Origin: Bacteroidales bacterium
GTDB taxonomy: Bacteria; Bacteroidota; Bacteroidia; Bacteroidales; JAGOPY01
NCBI GenBank assembly: GCA_017991835.1
Contig: JAGOPY010000001.1
Coordinates: forward strand, 62,001-126,000
Length of the DNA: 64,000 bases
Direction: 5' to 3'
Part shown: positions 19,491 to 28,763 of the stretch, piece by piece
Position numbering within the stretch: the stretch's first letter is position 1
Layout: every line of letters starts with the position of its first letter
Made by a program: the position numbers and the translations under genes
The notes under the pieces: generated by a model
The model's database searches: none
What the model saw: the letters and a program-made list of their open reading frames with translations, nothing else
What the model was told of the DNA's origin: nothing

Positions 19491-19551
19491 TATGTACCTG
19501 GAAAGTTATCTATCGGCAGACTTTTACCAAATCCCCCCAAATCATATAGAA

Positions 19552-20004
19552 ATGAATGATATGAAAATTATTTTACTGGCAGAAGACAACCCAAAAGACA
19601 TCGAATTAACAATGGAGGCCATTGCCGAAGTTCATTTGTCGAACCAGGTGGTTGTCGTTAAAGATGGCGTTGAGGCCCTGGAATATTTAAAATATGAAGG
19701 AAACTATGTCAACCGTAAAAAAGTAGACCCCGCGGTCATCCTCCTGGATATTAAAATGCCCAGGCTGGATGGAATCCAGGTGCTCCGGGAGATCCGCTCC
19801 AATCCGGTGTTGAAAACGTTGCCGGTAGTCATGCTGACTTCCTCACGGGAAAAAAGCGACCTTAAAAAATGCTACGACCTCGGTGCAAATGCCTACGTTG
19901 TCAAACCGGTTAATTTTAAAGAATTCATGTATACAATCAAAAATATCGGGGTTTTCTGGGCTTCCATCAATGAACTCCCCACTATGGAAGAAATGGCCCT
20001 ATGA
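19552..20004 (+). CDS. Single-domain response regulator (Rcp1-like)
   Basis: About 150 residues from ATG 19552 (MNDMKIILLAEDN); ATG 19561 is a near-equivalent start. The frame is open far upstream, but that part only overlaps the kinase gene in another frame and is not protein-like. The receiver fold has the acidic pair E11-D12, phosphoacceptor D66 (VILLDIKMP), the T/S of VMLTSS and the K of YVVKPV. There is no output domain. It is the likely phosphorylation target of the kinase just upstream. The stop overlaps the next start by 4 bases (ATGA), indicating translational coupling. Confidence 0.88.
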   Translation: MNDMKIILLAEDNPKDIELTMEAIAEVHLSNQVVVVKDGVEALEYLKYEGNYVNRKKVDPAVILLDIKMPRLDGIQVLREIRSNPVLKTLPVVMLTSSREKSDLKKCYDLGANAYVVKPVNFKEFMYTIKNIGVFWASINELPTMEEMAL

Positions 20005-21917
20005 CTGAAGATAGCAGAAATGAAAGATTGAAAGTGCTGTCGGTCGAAGATTCGGTTCGCGACTTCGAGCTGATAAAGGAATACCTCTCGGATCTGTCCG
20101 ATAACCTGGATATTATCCGTGTCGAAGATGAGCAGGATTACAAAAAGGCGCTGCAGGGATGCCATTGGGATATTATCCTGGCCGATTTCCGTTTACCTGG
20201 TTTTGATGCCTTCCGGGCACTGAACATCAGTAAAACCATTTGCCCGGATACGCCGTTTATCTGCGTTTCCGGAGCGATCGGGGAAGAAACCGCCATCGAA
20301 CTGCTCAAGCAGGGAACCCTTGATTTCGTGATGAAAGATAAGCTCGACAGGCTCCCGCTGGCTGTTGAAAGGGCCCTGACCGAAACGCAGGATAAACTGG
20401 CCCGGAAGAAGTCGGAAGCAGATCTGCTCCACTTTCATGAACTGATGCGGTATATTATCGAGCATAACCGGTCAGCCGTAGCTGTCTTCGATAACAACCT
20501 GCACTATATTTATGTCAGCCAGCGTTTTCTGCAGGAATACAATGTGAAAGAAAAGAACATCATCGGACGTCACCATTACGATATCTTCCCCGACCACCCG
20601 GAACGATGGAAGGAAGTGCACCGGCGCGTACTGGCCGGAGAAGTCCTGAGCGCCGAAGACGATCCCTATTTCCGCGACAGCGGCGAAGTGGAGATGACCC
20701 GCTGGGAATGCCGCCCGTGGTATGAATCGGATGGTGCGATCGGCGGAATGGTCCTTTACACCGAAGTGATCACTGACCGGAAAAGGGCGGAAATACAGGC
20801 TCTTCTGACCGCTAAGATCCTGACCCTTTTGAACAGCTCGAATTCGCTTCATGAAACCATCCGGCTGACCGTCGACCTGATCAAAAAAGAAACGGGTATT
20901 GAGGCGGTCGGAATCCGGTTAAAAAAAGATGAAGACTTTCCCTATTTATGCCATAAGGGTTTTAAAAGAGAATTTGTTGAAGATGAAAATTCATTATTCA
21001 GCCGTTCTGATGACGGTTCCATACTAAGAGGGAACGACGGACTACCCCTGCTGGAATGTACCTGCGGCCTGGTCGTCAGTGGAAAAACAGAGGCATCCAG
21101 CCCGTTCTATACCAAAGGAGGCAGCTTCTGGACGAACGATTCAGAGGTGATGCTGGGACTTCAATCCGCCGAAGATGTTCGCTTTCATCCCCGGAATACG
21201 TGTGTCCATGCAGGATACCGGTCCATTGCCATTATCCCGATCCGGGCCGGCGAGGAGATCATCGGACTGCTGCAGCTCAACGACTCGCTGAAAAACCGTT
21301 TCACCTCCGATATGATCCTGTTCTTCGAATCGGTCGGGAATATGATAGGGGTGGCTTTTACCCGCAGACAGGCCCAGGAGGCCGTGGAAGCCAGCCATAA
21401 ACTGCTGTTCAAGCTCTCCGAACAGGTCCCCGGGGTCATATACCAGTACCGGCTCTACCCCGACGGGCGTTCCTGCTTCCCCTATGCCAGCTCCGGAATG
21501 AATATGATCTATGAAGTGACCCCCGAAGAGGTCAGGGAAGATGCCACCCTGGTCTTCGGCCGCCTGCACCCCGATGATTTACAGCGGATCTCGGACCTAA
21601 TAATGGAATCGGCCCGCGAACTCAGCCATTTCTATTGCGAGTTCAGAGTCAATCTCCCGGGGGCCGGTGTGAAGTGGCGCTACTGTGATGCCGTGCCCGA
21701 ATTGCTTGAGGATGGCAGTACCCTTTGGCACGGGATCATTTACGATATTACCCGCGTGAAAGAAGCCGAAACGGATCTGATGAAAAAAATGGAGGAGTTG
21801 CAGAAATTTCATAACTTCACCGTAAACCGGGAATTGATGATGATTGAGCTGAAAAAGGAGGTGAATAACTGGATGGTAAAATCAGGTCAGCCACCAAAAT
21901 ACAGGATTGTGGATTGA
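20001..21917 (+). CDS. Receiver-PAS-GAF-PAS signalling protein without kinase
   Basis: 638 residues. The receiver domain is about 10-130, with D62 in ILADFRLPGFD. A PAS domain is about 145-260. A GAF-like domain at about 265-470 contains four Cys residues (CHKG, CTCG, CVHAG), which might bind a cofactor, but this is speculation. A second PAS is about 475-595, followed by the shared C-terminal motif (ELQKFHNFTVNRELMMIEL, then SGQPPKYRI). No kinase, cyclase or DNA-binding domain is present. It overlaps the preceding receiver gene by 4 bases. It probably relays phosphorylation state to protein partners. Confidence 0.82.
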   Translation: MTEDSRNERLKVLSVEDSVRDFELIKEYLSDLSDNLDIIRVEDEQDYKKALQGCHWDIILADFRLPGFDAFRALNISKTICPDTPFICVSGAIGEETAIELLKQGTLDFVMKDKLDRLPLAVERALTETQDKLARKKSEADLLHFHELMRYIIEHNRSAVAVFDNNLHYIYVSQRFLQEYNVKEKNIIGRHHYDIFPDHPERWKEVHRRVLAGEVLSAEDDPYFRDSGEVEMTRWECRPWYESDGAIGGMVLYTEVITDRKRAEIQALLTAKILTLLNSSNSLHETIRLTVDLIKKETGIEAVGIRLKKDEDFPYLCHKGFKREFVEDENSLFSRSDDGSILRGNDGLPLLECTCGLVVSGKTEASSPFYTKGGSFWTNDSEVMLGLQSAEDVRFHPRNTCVHAGYRSIAIIPIRAGEEIIGLLQLNDSLKNRFTSDMILFFESVGNMIGVAFTRRQAQEAVEASHKLLFKLSEQVPGVIYQYRLYPDGRSCFPYASSGMNMIYEVTPEEVREDATLVFGRLHPDDLQRISDLIMESARELSHFYCEFRVNLPGAGVKWRYCDAVPELLEDGSTLWHGIIYDITRVKEAETDLMKKMEELQKFHNFTVNRELMMIELKKEVNNWMVKSGQPPKYRIVD

Positions 21918-21939
21918 AAAACCATTTTAAGATCCCTGT

Positions 21940-23940
21940 ATGAGACGTAAAAAAAAAATAAAATCAAATCAGATCAGCCTGGTTAGGCAGATATTTGTCT
22001 ATCTGATCGGAGCAACCATCCTGTCTGTCTTCATAGTCGGCATATTCTGGGTCAGCAGTAAAATTTCAGAGTTCAGGAAGGAAGCCGGGCTGATTCGGGC
22101 CTCTTTCTCCGAAAATCAGAAAGTCGCCATCCGTTCCAAGGTTCTCGGTATAAAAGATTACCTCGACTGGATCCATGCTTATCCGACCGATCCGTTAACC
22201 GTTCTGCTGAAGCAACAGGCGGAAGATATCAGCCGCCGTTTCAAGGATTCCCCCGATGCCGTCCCCATTTCGGAATGGATCACACGGGCCGGGATTGATA
22301 CCCTGTTTTGCCTGCATATTCCTTTTTCCATTTATAACAGAGAAAAAGAAAAGGTTTTTGAGTTCCGGCCCCGTATATTCGGCACGGACAATATTCCGGC
22401 TGAGCCGAAGGCATCCCTCATGGATAAAATATTTAATTCAACCCGGGACCATGGGCACTTCGTTCACTATGTGAATGAAAATGACAGTAGTGAAAGGCCT
22501 TCTGCGGTAGCCGGATTCGTTAAGAACAGGACCGCTGGATTTACTGTTGTATCGATGGCCTGCGGTGAAAAACAAATCAACGAGGCGCTAAAAGTCTTTG
22601 CCCTCGATACCATCAGCCGGATCCGGTTTTCCGAAAATGAATACATCTTCGTCAATTCGATCGATGGGTATGCATTGGTCACCCATGGAAAATATAATAC
22701 GATACCCCGTAAGATTGGCAATTCGGATAATGATGTCTGGATAAAGACCTATGAAATCCAGCGGACGTCGGCGCACCGCCAGGAAGGCGTATATAATTCC
22801 TATTACTGGCCATTGCTGAATTCCAGCGAAACATCGCTCAAAACATCCTATTTCAGTTATTATCCGAAGTGGGGCTGGATTATTGGCACGGGATATTATG
22901 AAAAGGATGTCGAACCCCTGATCGATACCCTGAGAAAGGAACTGATTGCAGACCTTCGCGGAAATATTGCGAGCATAGCCCTGTATATCATTTTTGCCAC
23001 TCTCCTCTGCTATTTCCTGGCACGCTACCTTTCAGGCCAGATATATAAAAACCTGGAAATTTTCAAGGTGTTTTTTGAACGATCCGTTAAAGCCGATGAA
23101 CGGATTGATATGTCGCATTTGAAATATAAAGAATTTGTGTTTATAGCCGGGGCGGCCAATACGATGGCCGATCAGCGGTATCAGGCCGAAAAAGAGATAC
23201 GGAAACTGAATGAGGAACTGGAAGAAAGGGTCAGGTTGCGGACAGCCCAGCTTGAAACTGCAAACCAGGACCTTGAATCGTTCAGCTATTCCATTTCGCA
23301 TGATTTGCGGGCGCCTTTAAGGGCTATAACAGGATTCTCCCATATCCTTTCAACCCGCCATAAATCCGGTTTGAATGAGGAAGGACGAAAATACATGGCT
23401 TTTATCGGTGAGGCCAGCCAGCGCATGGAGAACCTGATCAACGACCTGCTCGGCTATTCCCGTTTGGTGCGTAAAACACCCGACCTGCAAAGGGTCTCGT
23501 TGAAAGACCTCTGTGAAAGCATCCTGATGATCTTTCATCAGGAGTTGGATAAAGCCGGCGCCCGGATAACCATTCAGGATGACCTGCCTGAAATTATCAG
23601 TGATAAAACTTTGCTTCAGCAGATTTTAACTAATTTAGTGTCAAATGCCATCAAATACCGCAGGGGAAATGTCCCTTTGCAGATTTATTGCGGTTACAAT
23701 AAAGAGGGGGCCAGCCATGTACTTTTTGTATCGGACAACGGCATTGGTATCCCTGAAGAATATAAGATGAAAATTTTTGAAGTGTTTCAACGCTTGCATA
23801 GTGATAATGAGTATCCGGGTACAGGTATAGGACTGGCTTCCGTGAAAAAAGCAGTAGCCCTGCTCAACGGTAAAATCCGGGTTGAATCAGTTGTAAATGA
23901 AGGAAGTACCTTTTATATCAAATTGCCTGAAAATAAATAA
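21940..23940 (+). CDS. Cache-domain sensor histidine kinase
   Basis: 666 residues. TM segment about 15-37, a periplasmic Cache-type sensor about 40-340 (EYIFVNSIDGYALVTHG and SYYPKWGWIIGTGYYEKDV are the typical sCache pattern), a second TM about 345-365, a coiled-coil linker, HisKA with phosphoacceptor in [14 protein letters not shown] (about residue 455), and HATPase_c (ILTNLVSNAIKY, VSDNGIGIP, FEVFQRLH, GTGIGLASVKK). Cache domains usually bind small organic ligands outside the membrane. It belongs to the same kinase subtype as the protein at 17235. Eight bases separate it from the receiver gene that follows. Confidence 0.88.
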   Translation: MRRKKKIKSNQISLVRQIFVYLIGATILSVFIVGIFWVSSKISEFRKEAGLIRASFSENQKVAIRSKVLGIKDYLDWIHAYPTDPLTVLLKQQAEDISRRFKDSPDAVPISEWITRAGIDTLFCLHIPFSIYNREKEKVFEFRPRIFGTDNIPAEPKASLMDKIFNSTRDHGHFVHYVNENDSSERPSAVAGFVKNRTAGFTVVSMACGEKQINEALKVFALDTISRIRFSENEYIFVNSIDGYALVTHGKYNTIPRKIGNSDNDVWIKTYEIQRTSAHRQEGVYNSYYWPLLNSSETSLKTSYFSYYPKWGWIIGTGYYEKDVEPLIDTLRKELIADLRGNIASIALYIIFATLLCYFLARYLSGQIYKNLEIFKVFFERSVKADERIDMSHLKYKEFVFIAGAANTMADQRYQAEKEIRKLNEELEERVRLRTAQLETANQDLESFSYSISHDLRAPLRAITGFSHILSTRHKSGLNEEGRKYMAFIGEASQRMENLINDLLGYSRLVRKTPDLQRVSLKDLCESILMIFHQELDKAGARITIQDDLPEIISDKTLLQQILTNLVSNAIKYRRGNVPLQIYCGYNKEGASHVLFVSDNGIGIPEEYKMKIFEVFQRLHSDNEYPGTGIGLASVKKAVALLNGKIRVESVVNEGSTFYIKLPENK

Positions 23941-23948
23941 AATCGGTT

Positions 23949-24392
23949 ATGAACAGATTAGCACAGATTTTATTGGTCGAAGACAACGAAATGGATGTGG
24001 TCCTTACCCTGGATGCCTTCCGGGAAGCCCGGCTGAAAAACAAAATCATTGTAGCCCGAAATGGAGAAGAGGCATTGGAATATTTATTTGGAAGAGGTGA
24101 ATTCTCCGACAGGAAGTCTTTTCCGCTTCCGAACCTGATTCTGTTGGACCTAAAAATGCCAAAAATAGACGGCTTTGAAGTTTTACGTCAGATCAAGGCT
24201 ACACCAAAGCTCAAACGGATCCCGGTGATCATCCTGACTTCTTCAAAAGAGGATGGCGACCGTATCCTTAGCTACGATATCGGTGCCAACAGTTACCTGG
24301 CCAAACCGGTCTCCTTCGATGGTTTTATCGAAGTTGTCAGGAAAATCGACGACTATTGGTTTACCCTTAATATTGAAGCTCCCCCGGGCTGA
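23949..24392 (+). CDS. Single-domain response regulator (Rcp1-like)
   Basis: 147 residues. Receiver domain only: E11-D12, phosphoacceptor D67 (LILLDLKMP), VIILTSS and SYLAKPVS. It closely resembles the regulator at 19552, including a GEEALEYL helix and a C-terminal aromatic tail (DDYWFTL here, GVFWASI there). It is the likely partner of the Cache kinase immediately upstream. Confidence 0.88.
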   Translation: MNRLAQILLVEDNEMDVVLTLDAFREARLKNKIIVARNGEEALEYLFGRGEFSDRKSFPLPNLILLDLKMPKIDGFEVLRQIKATPKLKRIPVIILTSSKEDGDRILSYDIGANSYLAKPVSFDGFIEVVRKIDDYWFTLNIEAPPG

Positions 24393-24421
24393 CAGATTAT
24401 TCACTGATTAATCCCTTAAAA

Positions 24422-25336
24422 ATGGAAACACAAGTCAGAATCCTACACATCGACGACAACCTGCACGACAGGCAACTGGTTCTCGACGCCTTTGGCGAAT
24501 TATCGGAACAGTTTCATATAATTGAGGCCGATAGCAGGGAAAAATTTGAAAACTATCTGAAACACGAATCCTTTGACCTGGTTCTCAGCGATTTTAATAT
24601 CCTGGGATTCGATGGATTCAAAGTTCTGGAAATTGTAAAAGAAAAAAATCCGGATATTCCTGTCATTATTGTGACTGGAACCGGTTCAGAAGAAATTGCG
24701 GTTCAGGCCATGAAAATGGGCGCCGACGATTATGTGATCAAAACGGCCAGCCATATCCGAAACCTGTTGCCCACCGTCAGGAACGTACTGGAAAAAAGAA
24801 GAATTCAGCGGGAGCATAAAGCTGTTATTGAAGAATTAAGAGAAAGTGAGGAAAGATTCAGGCTTTTGTTTGAAAACAGCATGGATGCCGTATTGCTGAC
24901 CTGCCCCGATGGCAGGACGCTGAAAGCCAACCCGGCAGCTTGTCGTATGTTCGGTTGGTCTGAAAAGGAAATGACGGAAAAAGGCAGAAATTTGATCATG
25001 GACACATCGGATCCGCGGCTGGAACCGGCTGTTAAACAAAGAAATGAAACGGGCTGGTTTTACGGGGAACTGACCGGCATCCGGAAAGACGGTACCAAAA
25101 TCCCTGTCGAACTCTCCAGCGCTATTTTTAACGATAAAAACGGGAACCTGAACAGCAGTGTTATCATTCGCGATATTTCCGAACGAAAAGCGGCCGAGGA
25201 GGCCATGCAGAAAAAGATCAGCCAGCTCGAGCACTTCCATCAACTAACCGTCGGAAGGGAGCTGGCCATGATAGAGCTGAAAAAAGAGGTCAACGAATTG
25301 TTGAGGCAACTGGGGAAACCGGAAAAATATACCTGA
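24422..25336 (+). CDS. Receiver-PAS signalling protein without kinase
   Basis: 304 residues. Receiver domain about 5-125 with D57 (DLVLSDFNILGFDGF), PAS/PAC about 145-255 (ending DISERKA), then the shared C-terminal motif (QLEHFHQLTVGRELAMIEL, then LGKPEKYT). It is a shorter version of the protein at 20001, lacking the GAF and second PAS. It completes the second kinase-regulator-receiver/PAS trio. Confidence 0.85.
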   Translation: METQVRILHIDDNLHDRQLVLDAFGELSEQFHIIEADSREKFENYLKHESFDLVLSDFNILGFDGFKVLEIVKEKNPDIPVIIVTGTGSEEIAVQAMKMGADDYVIKTASHIRNLLPTVRNVLEKRRIQREHKAVIEELRESEERFRLLFENSMDAVLLTCPDGRTLKANPAACRMFGWSEKEMTEKGRNLIMDTSDPRLEPAVKQRNETGWFYGELTGIRKDGTKIPVELSSAIFNDKNGNLNSSVIIRDISERKAAEEAMQKKISQLEHFHQLTVGRELAMIELKKEVNELLRQLGKPEKYT

Positions 25337-25348
25337 AACATACACAGG

Positions 25349-26173
25349 ATGAACAGCAGAATCCCAGCGGCACTGAAGGATATTATGGCCGATGTCATTT
25401 ATACTTATGACGAATCATTTCTCATGAACATCATGACTATGCGAATAGAATTCACCCAATGCAACAGCGTGCCGGAATACGTTGATCTCATGATGAATGA
25501 CGAAGAAGAGCAAAAGATCTTCAGGTCGTCGCTCACGGTGAATTATACCGACTTCTTCCGTAATCCGGTGGCTTTTGCCTACCTCAAATCGATCATCCTG
25601 CCTCATCTGATCCTGGATAAAATCAATCATAATAAAAAGTTGATCAGGATCTGGGCGGCGGGTTGCTCTACCGGCCAGGAAGCCTATAGCCTGGCTTTCC
25701 TCCTTTCCGATCTGGAACCTGTTATTTCCCGGCCATTCTCCTGGATGATCTTTGCCACCGACAACCAGCCGGAAAATCTACGAAAGGCTGAAGCAGCTTT
25801 GTATTCCGATGATGAGTTGGAAAATCTGACCCGGAGACATGTCCGGAAATATTTTACGACGGAGAAATCTGATCACCGCGTCATTCGAAAAATCAACGAA
25901 CGGATCAATTTCTCCCATTTCGACCTTCTGAGTGGCTCATCCCCGACGCCAGCATCCGCCATTTTTGGAAATTTCGACATCATTCTCTGCGCCAACCTGA
26001 TGATGTACTACAGCGCGGTGATCCGGAACCGGATCCAGCACACGCTGTTCAATGCACTTGACGATAATGGCTACCTCATCATTGGTGAATCTGAACACGA
26101 CAGGATAATTAATGATTCATTTCAGGAGGTTTATCCTCAATCTTTCATCTTCCGGAAAATCCAAAAATTATGA
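25349..26173 (+). CDS. CheR-type protein-glutamate methyltransferase
   Basis: 274 residues. CheR fold: a short N-terminal helical part, the motif SLTVNYTDFFRNP (about 61-73), the SAM-binding loop IWAAGCSTGQEAYSLAF (about 101-117), DNQPENLRKAE, and FDIILCANLMMYY near the end. CheR methylates glutamates of chemoreceptors. Here no receptor, CheB, CheA or CheW is encoded nearby, so it may modify one of the sensor proteins of the cluster. It overlaps the next kinase gene by 4 bases (ATGA). Confidence 0.88.
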   Translation: MNSRIPAALKDIMADVIYTYDESFLMNIMTMRIEFTQCNSVPEYVDLMMNDEEEQKIFRSSLTVNYTDFFRNPVAFAYLKSIILPHLILDKINHNKKLIRIWAAGCSTGQEAYSLAFLLSDLEPVISRPFSWMIFATDNQPENLRKAEAALYSDDELENLTRRHVRKYFTTEKSDHRVIRKINERINFSHFDLLSGSSPTPASAIFGNFDIILCANLMMYYSAVIRNRIQHTLFNALDDNGYLIIGESEHDRIINDSFQEVYPQSFIFRKIQKL

Positions 26174-28746
26174 ACCTGAGGAATATAAAAATCAGAATAC
26201 TACTCATCGCCGGCCTCGGCCTCATGCTGCTGATGGCTTTTATTACAGGAATTATCGCCTATAACCAGTCCAGGCTGATCCATAAACAGACCGAACTGAT
26301 CTATAATCATCCTCTGCAGGTCAGGCGTGCCATCGGCCATTTGACTACCGATATTGTTTCCATTCAAAGGGATGTCAGGAACCTGATGCTCTTCGATGAC
26401 CATGATGTTGTGAGCGAAAACCTTATTCAAATCATGCATGCCCGCGAAGACGCAGCCAAACAAATCGAGATCCTGGAATTGCATTACCTGGGGCCAGAAT
26501 CCGATGTCGATTCGTTGAAAGAGGCTTTCTCAAGGTGGAATGCCACCCGCGATGAAAAAATCGGTATCATCCTGAACACCGATTCCGGCCGGACACAAAA
26601 CAGTCTCCAGGTCTTGAATGCGCTTAATCGTGATGTTGGTGTTGTGTTTCATTTTATAGGCGACATCGATACTTTTGCGAAAAACAAAGCGGATCAATTG
26701 TATGAAGACTCACAAATCCTCAGCAGAAAGTTGAACATCAGGCTGATCATCGTCATCATCATCTCTATGCTCGTTTCTATCATCATTTTTAATGTCCTGA
26801 TAAAAAATATCCGCCTTCCTCTCGATGAGCTCGGCTCGGCAACTCAACTATTCCGCGAAGGAAATTACCGGATCCGAAGCCAATATCTTAGCAGTAATGA
26901 ATTCGGAATGCTTTCCGGAGCTTTCAATGATTTGGCGGAAAATCTCGAATCAATCCTTTCGCTTAATAATAAATCAGAACAGATTGAACGGCTGATGCTG
27001 GCAGAGAATGATCCGGGATTGTTCTTCAGAAAGGTCCTGACCCGCCTGTGTGAATTAACGGGAGCACAAATAGCCACGGTATACCTGTTTAACCATCAAT
27101 CGCAGACTTTTGACCTGCTTGAGTCGATCGGCCTGGAGAAACCGGCCAGGAAAACATTCCCGGCAGAGGCGCTGGAAGGCGATATAGGCCTGGCTGTAAC
27201 CACTCGTAAAGTTCAGCATATCACCCACATACCTGGCGACACGCCGATGCGTTTTCCGGCAGCCGGCGGTATGATCACACCCCGCGAAATTATTACCGCG
27301 CCGGTTGCTGTCGGCGATGATGTCATTGCCGTCATCTCTTTGGCGACGATAAAAAACTTCAGTAAACAGGATTCGGAGCTGGTGAAGGAAATACTGGCCG
27401 CCTTGAGCGCCAGGATCGAAGGTATATTGTCTTACCAGAAAGTCCGGGAGCTGTCGGCTAAACTCGAAATCCAGAACCAGGAACTGGAGATGCAAAAAAA
27501 TGAACTGATTACACAGTCGACTATTCTCGGACGGCAAAATACCGAACTGGAGACACAAAAACAGCACCTGGCCGAAGCCAGCCGGCTCAAAACGAATTTC
27601 CTGTCGAATATGAGCCACGAGCTTCGAACTCCCCTCAATTCGGTCATCGCCCTTACGGGGGTTTTAAACCGCAGGCTCGAAGGTAAGATCCCTGCCGAAG
27701 AGCATAGCTACCTGGAAGTCATTGAACGAAACGGGAAAAACCTCCTGGCCCTGATCAACGATATCCTGGATATTTCCCGGATCGAATCGGGAAGGGTGGA
27801 AATGGAATGTACCGATTTTAACCTGACGGAACTGATCTCCGGTATCGTAAACATGATCGCTCCGCAAGCCTCTCAGAAAAATATCACCATCGATTTTGCC
27901 CCCGAAAAAGAATCGATGGTCATTCACAGCGATGCCGGGAAGATCTACCACATCCTGCAGAATATTATCGGCAATGCCGTAAAGTTCACCGACAAAGGAG
28001 GTGTGCAAATAAGCACAAGACACCTGGATGATAAAATCGGCATAACTATAAAAGATACCGGGATTGGCATCGCCGAAGAGCACCTGCCCTATATTTTCGA
28101 TGAGTTCAGGCAGGGCGACAGCAGCACATCGAAACGATACGGCGGTACGGGATTGGGATTGGCGCTGGCCAAAAAATATGCCGACCTGATCAATGGAAAA
28201 ATAAATGTTCAGAGCCAGGTGGGAAAAGGATCCGATTTTACACTGTCAATACCCGTACATTTATCAACCGGAGAGGAATCAGGACCGTTCGATTATTCGG
28301 CAGGTAATCCATATCATTTGAAAAAAACGGCAGGCACACCTGACTCACCTGAACTGGCCGGATCCATAATGTTGATTGAAGACAGCGAGCCGGCCATCAT
28401 CCAGATTCAGGATGTGCTAAGCCAGCAGGGATTCAATGTGATTGTGGCACGAGATGGAGATGAGGCCCTGGAAAGGATGAACTCTTTTAAGCCTGATGCA
28501 ATAATACTCGACCTGATGATGCCCGGTAAAAGTGGCTTTGATGTGCTCCAGGCTGTTCGGGAATCGGAAAAAACGGCATACGTGCCGGTTTTGATCCTGA
28601 CGGCTAAGATAGTAACAAAGGAAGAACTGGGATTCCTGAAGAAAAACAATATCCATCAGCTGATCCGGAAAGGAGATATTGACTTGCAAAGCCTTGTCAG
28701 TCATGTCCGGTCGATGATTAAACCATCCCGGGAAAAGCTTTACTAA
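26170..28746 (+). CDS. Hybrid histidine kinase (HAMP-GAF-kinase-receiver)
   Basis: 858 residues. TM about 11-30, a helical periplasmic region about 31-185 (four-helix-bundle type, as in chemoreceptors), TM about 195-215, HAMP about 215-270, GAF about 280-420, a long coiled coil about 430-475 (repeated QNQELEMQKNELI pattern), HisKA with NFLSNMSHELRTPLNSV, HATPase_c (IGNAVKFTDKGG, KDTGIGI, GGTGLGLALAKKYADL) and a C-terminal receiver with the acceptor in AIILDLMMPG. The chemoreceptor-like sensor bundle makes it a possible target of the CheR it overlaps, though no methylated-helix consensus is evident by eye. Confidence 0.87.
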   Translation: MNLRNIKIRILLIAGLGLMLLMAFITGIIAYNQSRLIHKQTELIYNHPLQVRRAIGHLTTDIVSIQRDVRNLMLFDDHDVVSENLIQIMHAREDAAKQIEILELHYLGPESDVDSLKEAFSRWNATRDEKIGIILNTDSGRTQNSLQVLNALNRDVGVVFHFIGDIDTFAKNKADQLYEDSQILSRKLNIRLIIVIIISMLVSIIIFNVLIKNIRLPLDELGSATQLFREGNYRIRSQYLSSNEFGMLSGAFNDLAENLESILSLNNKSEQIERLMLAENDPGLFFRKVLTRLCELTGAQIATVYLFNHQSQTFDLLESIGLEKPARKTFPAEALEGDIGLAVTTRKVQHITHIPGDTPMRFPAAGGMITPREIITAPVAVGDDVIAVISLATIKNFSKQDSELVKEILAALSARIEGILSYQKVRELSAKLEIQNQELEMQKNELITQSTILGRQNTELETQKQHLAEASRLKTNFLSNMSHELRTPLNSVIALTGVLNRRLEGKIPAEEHSYLEVIERNGKNLLALINDILDISRIESGRVEMECTDFNLTELISGIVNMIAPQASQKNITIDFAPEKESMVIHSDAGKIYHILQNIIGNAVKFTDKGGVQISTRHLDDKIGITIKDTGIGIAEEHLPYIFDEFRQGDSSTSKRYGGTGLGLALAKKYADLINGKINVQSQVGKGSDFTLSIPVHLSTGEESGPFDYSAGNPYHLKKTAGTPDSPELAGSIMLIEDSEPAIIQIQDVLSQQGFNVIVARDGDEALERMNSFKPDAIILDLMMPGKSGFDVLQAVRESEKTAYVPVLILTAKIVTKEELGFLKKNNIHQLIRKGDIDLQSLVSHVRSMIKPSREKLY

Positions 28747-28763
28747 CAATGTAAGAAGCCTCT

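Noticed and set aside
19228..19551. Upstream extension of the single-domain regulator frame
   Set aside because: It only overlaps the C-terminal kinase gene in another frame; the receiver domain starts right after ATG 19552.
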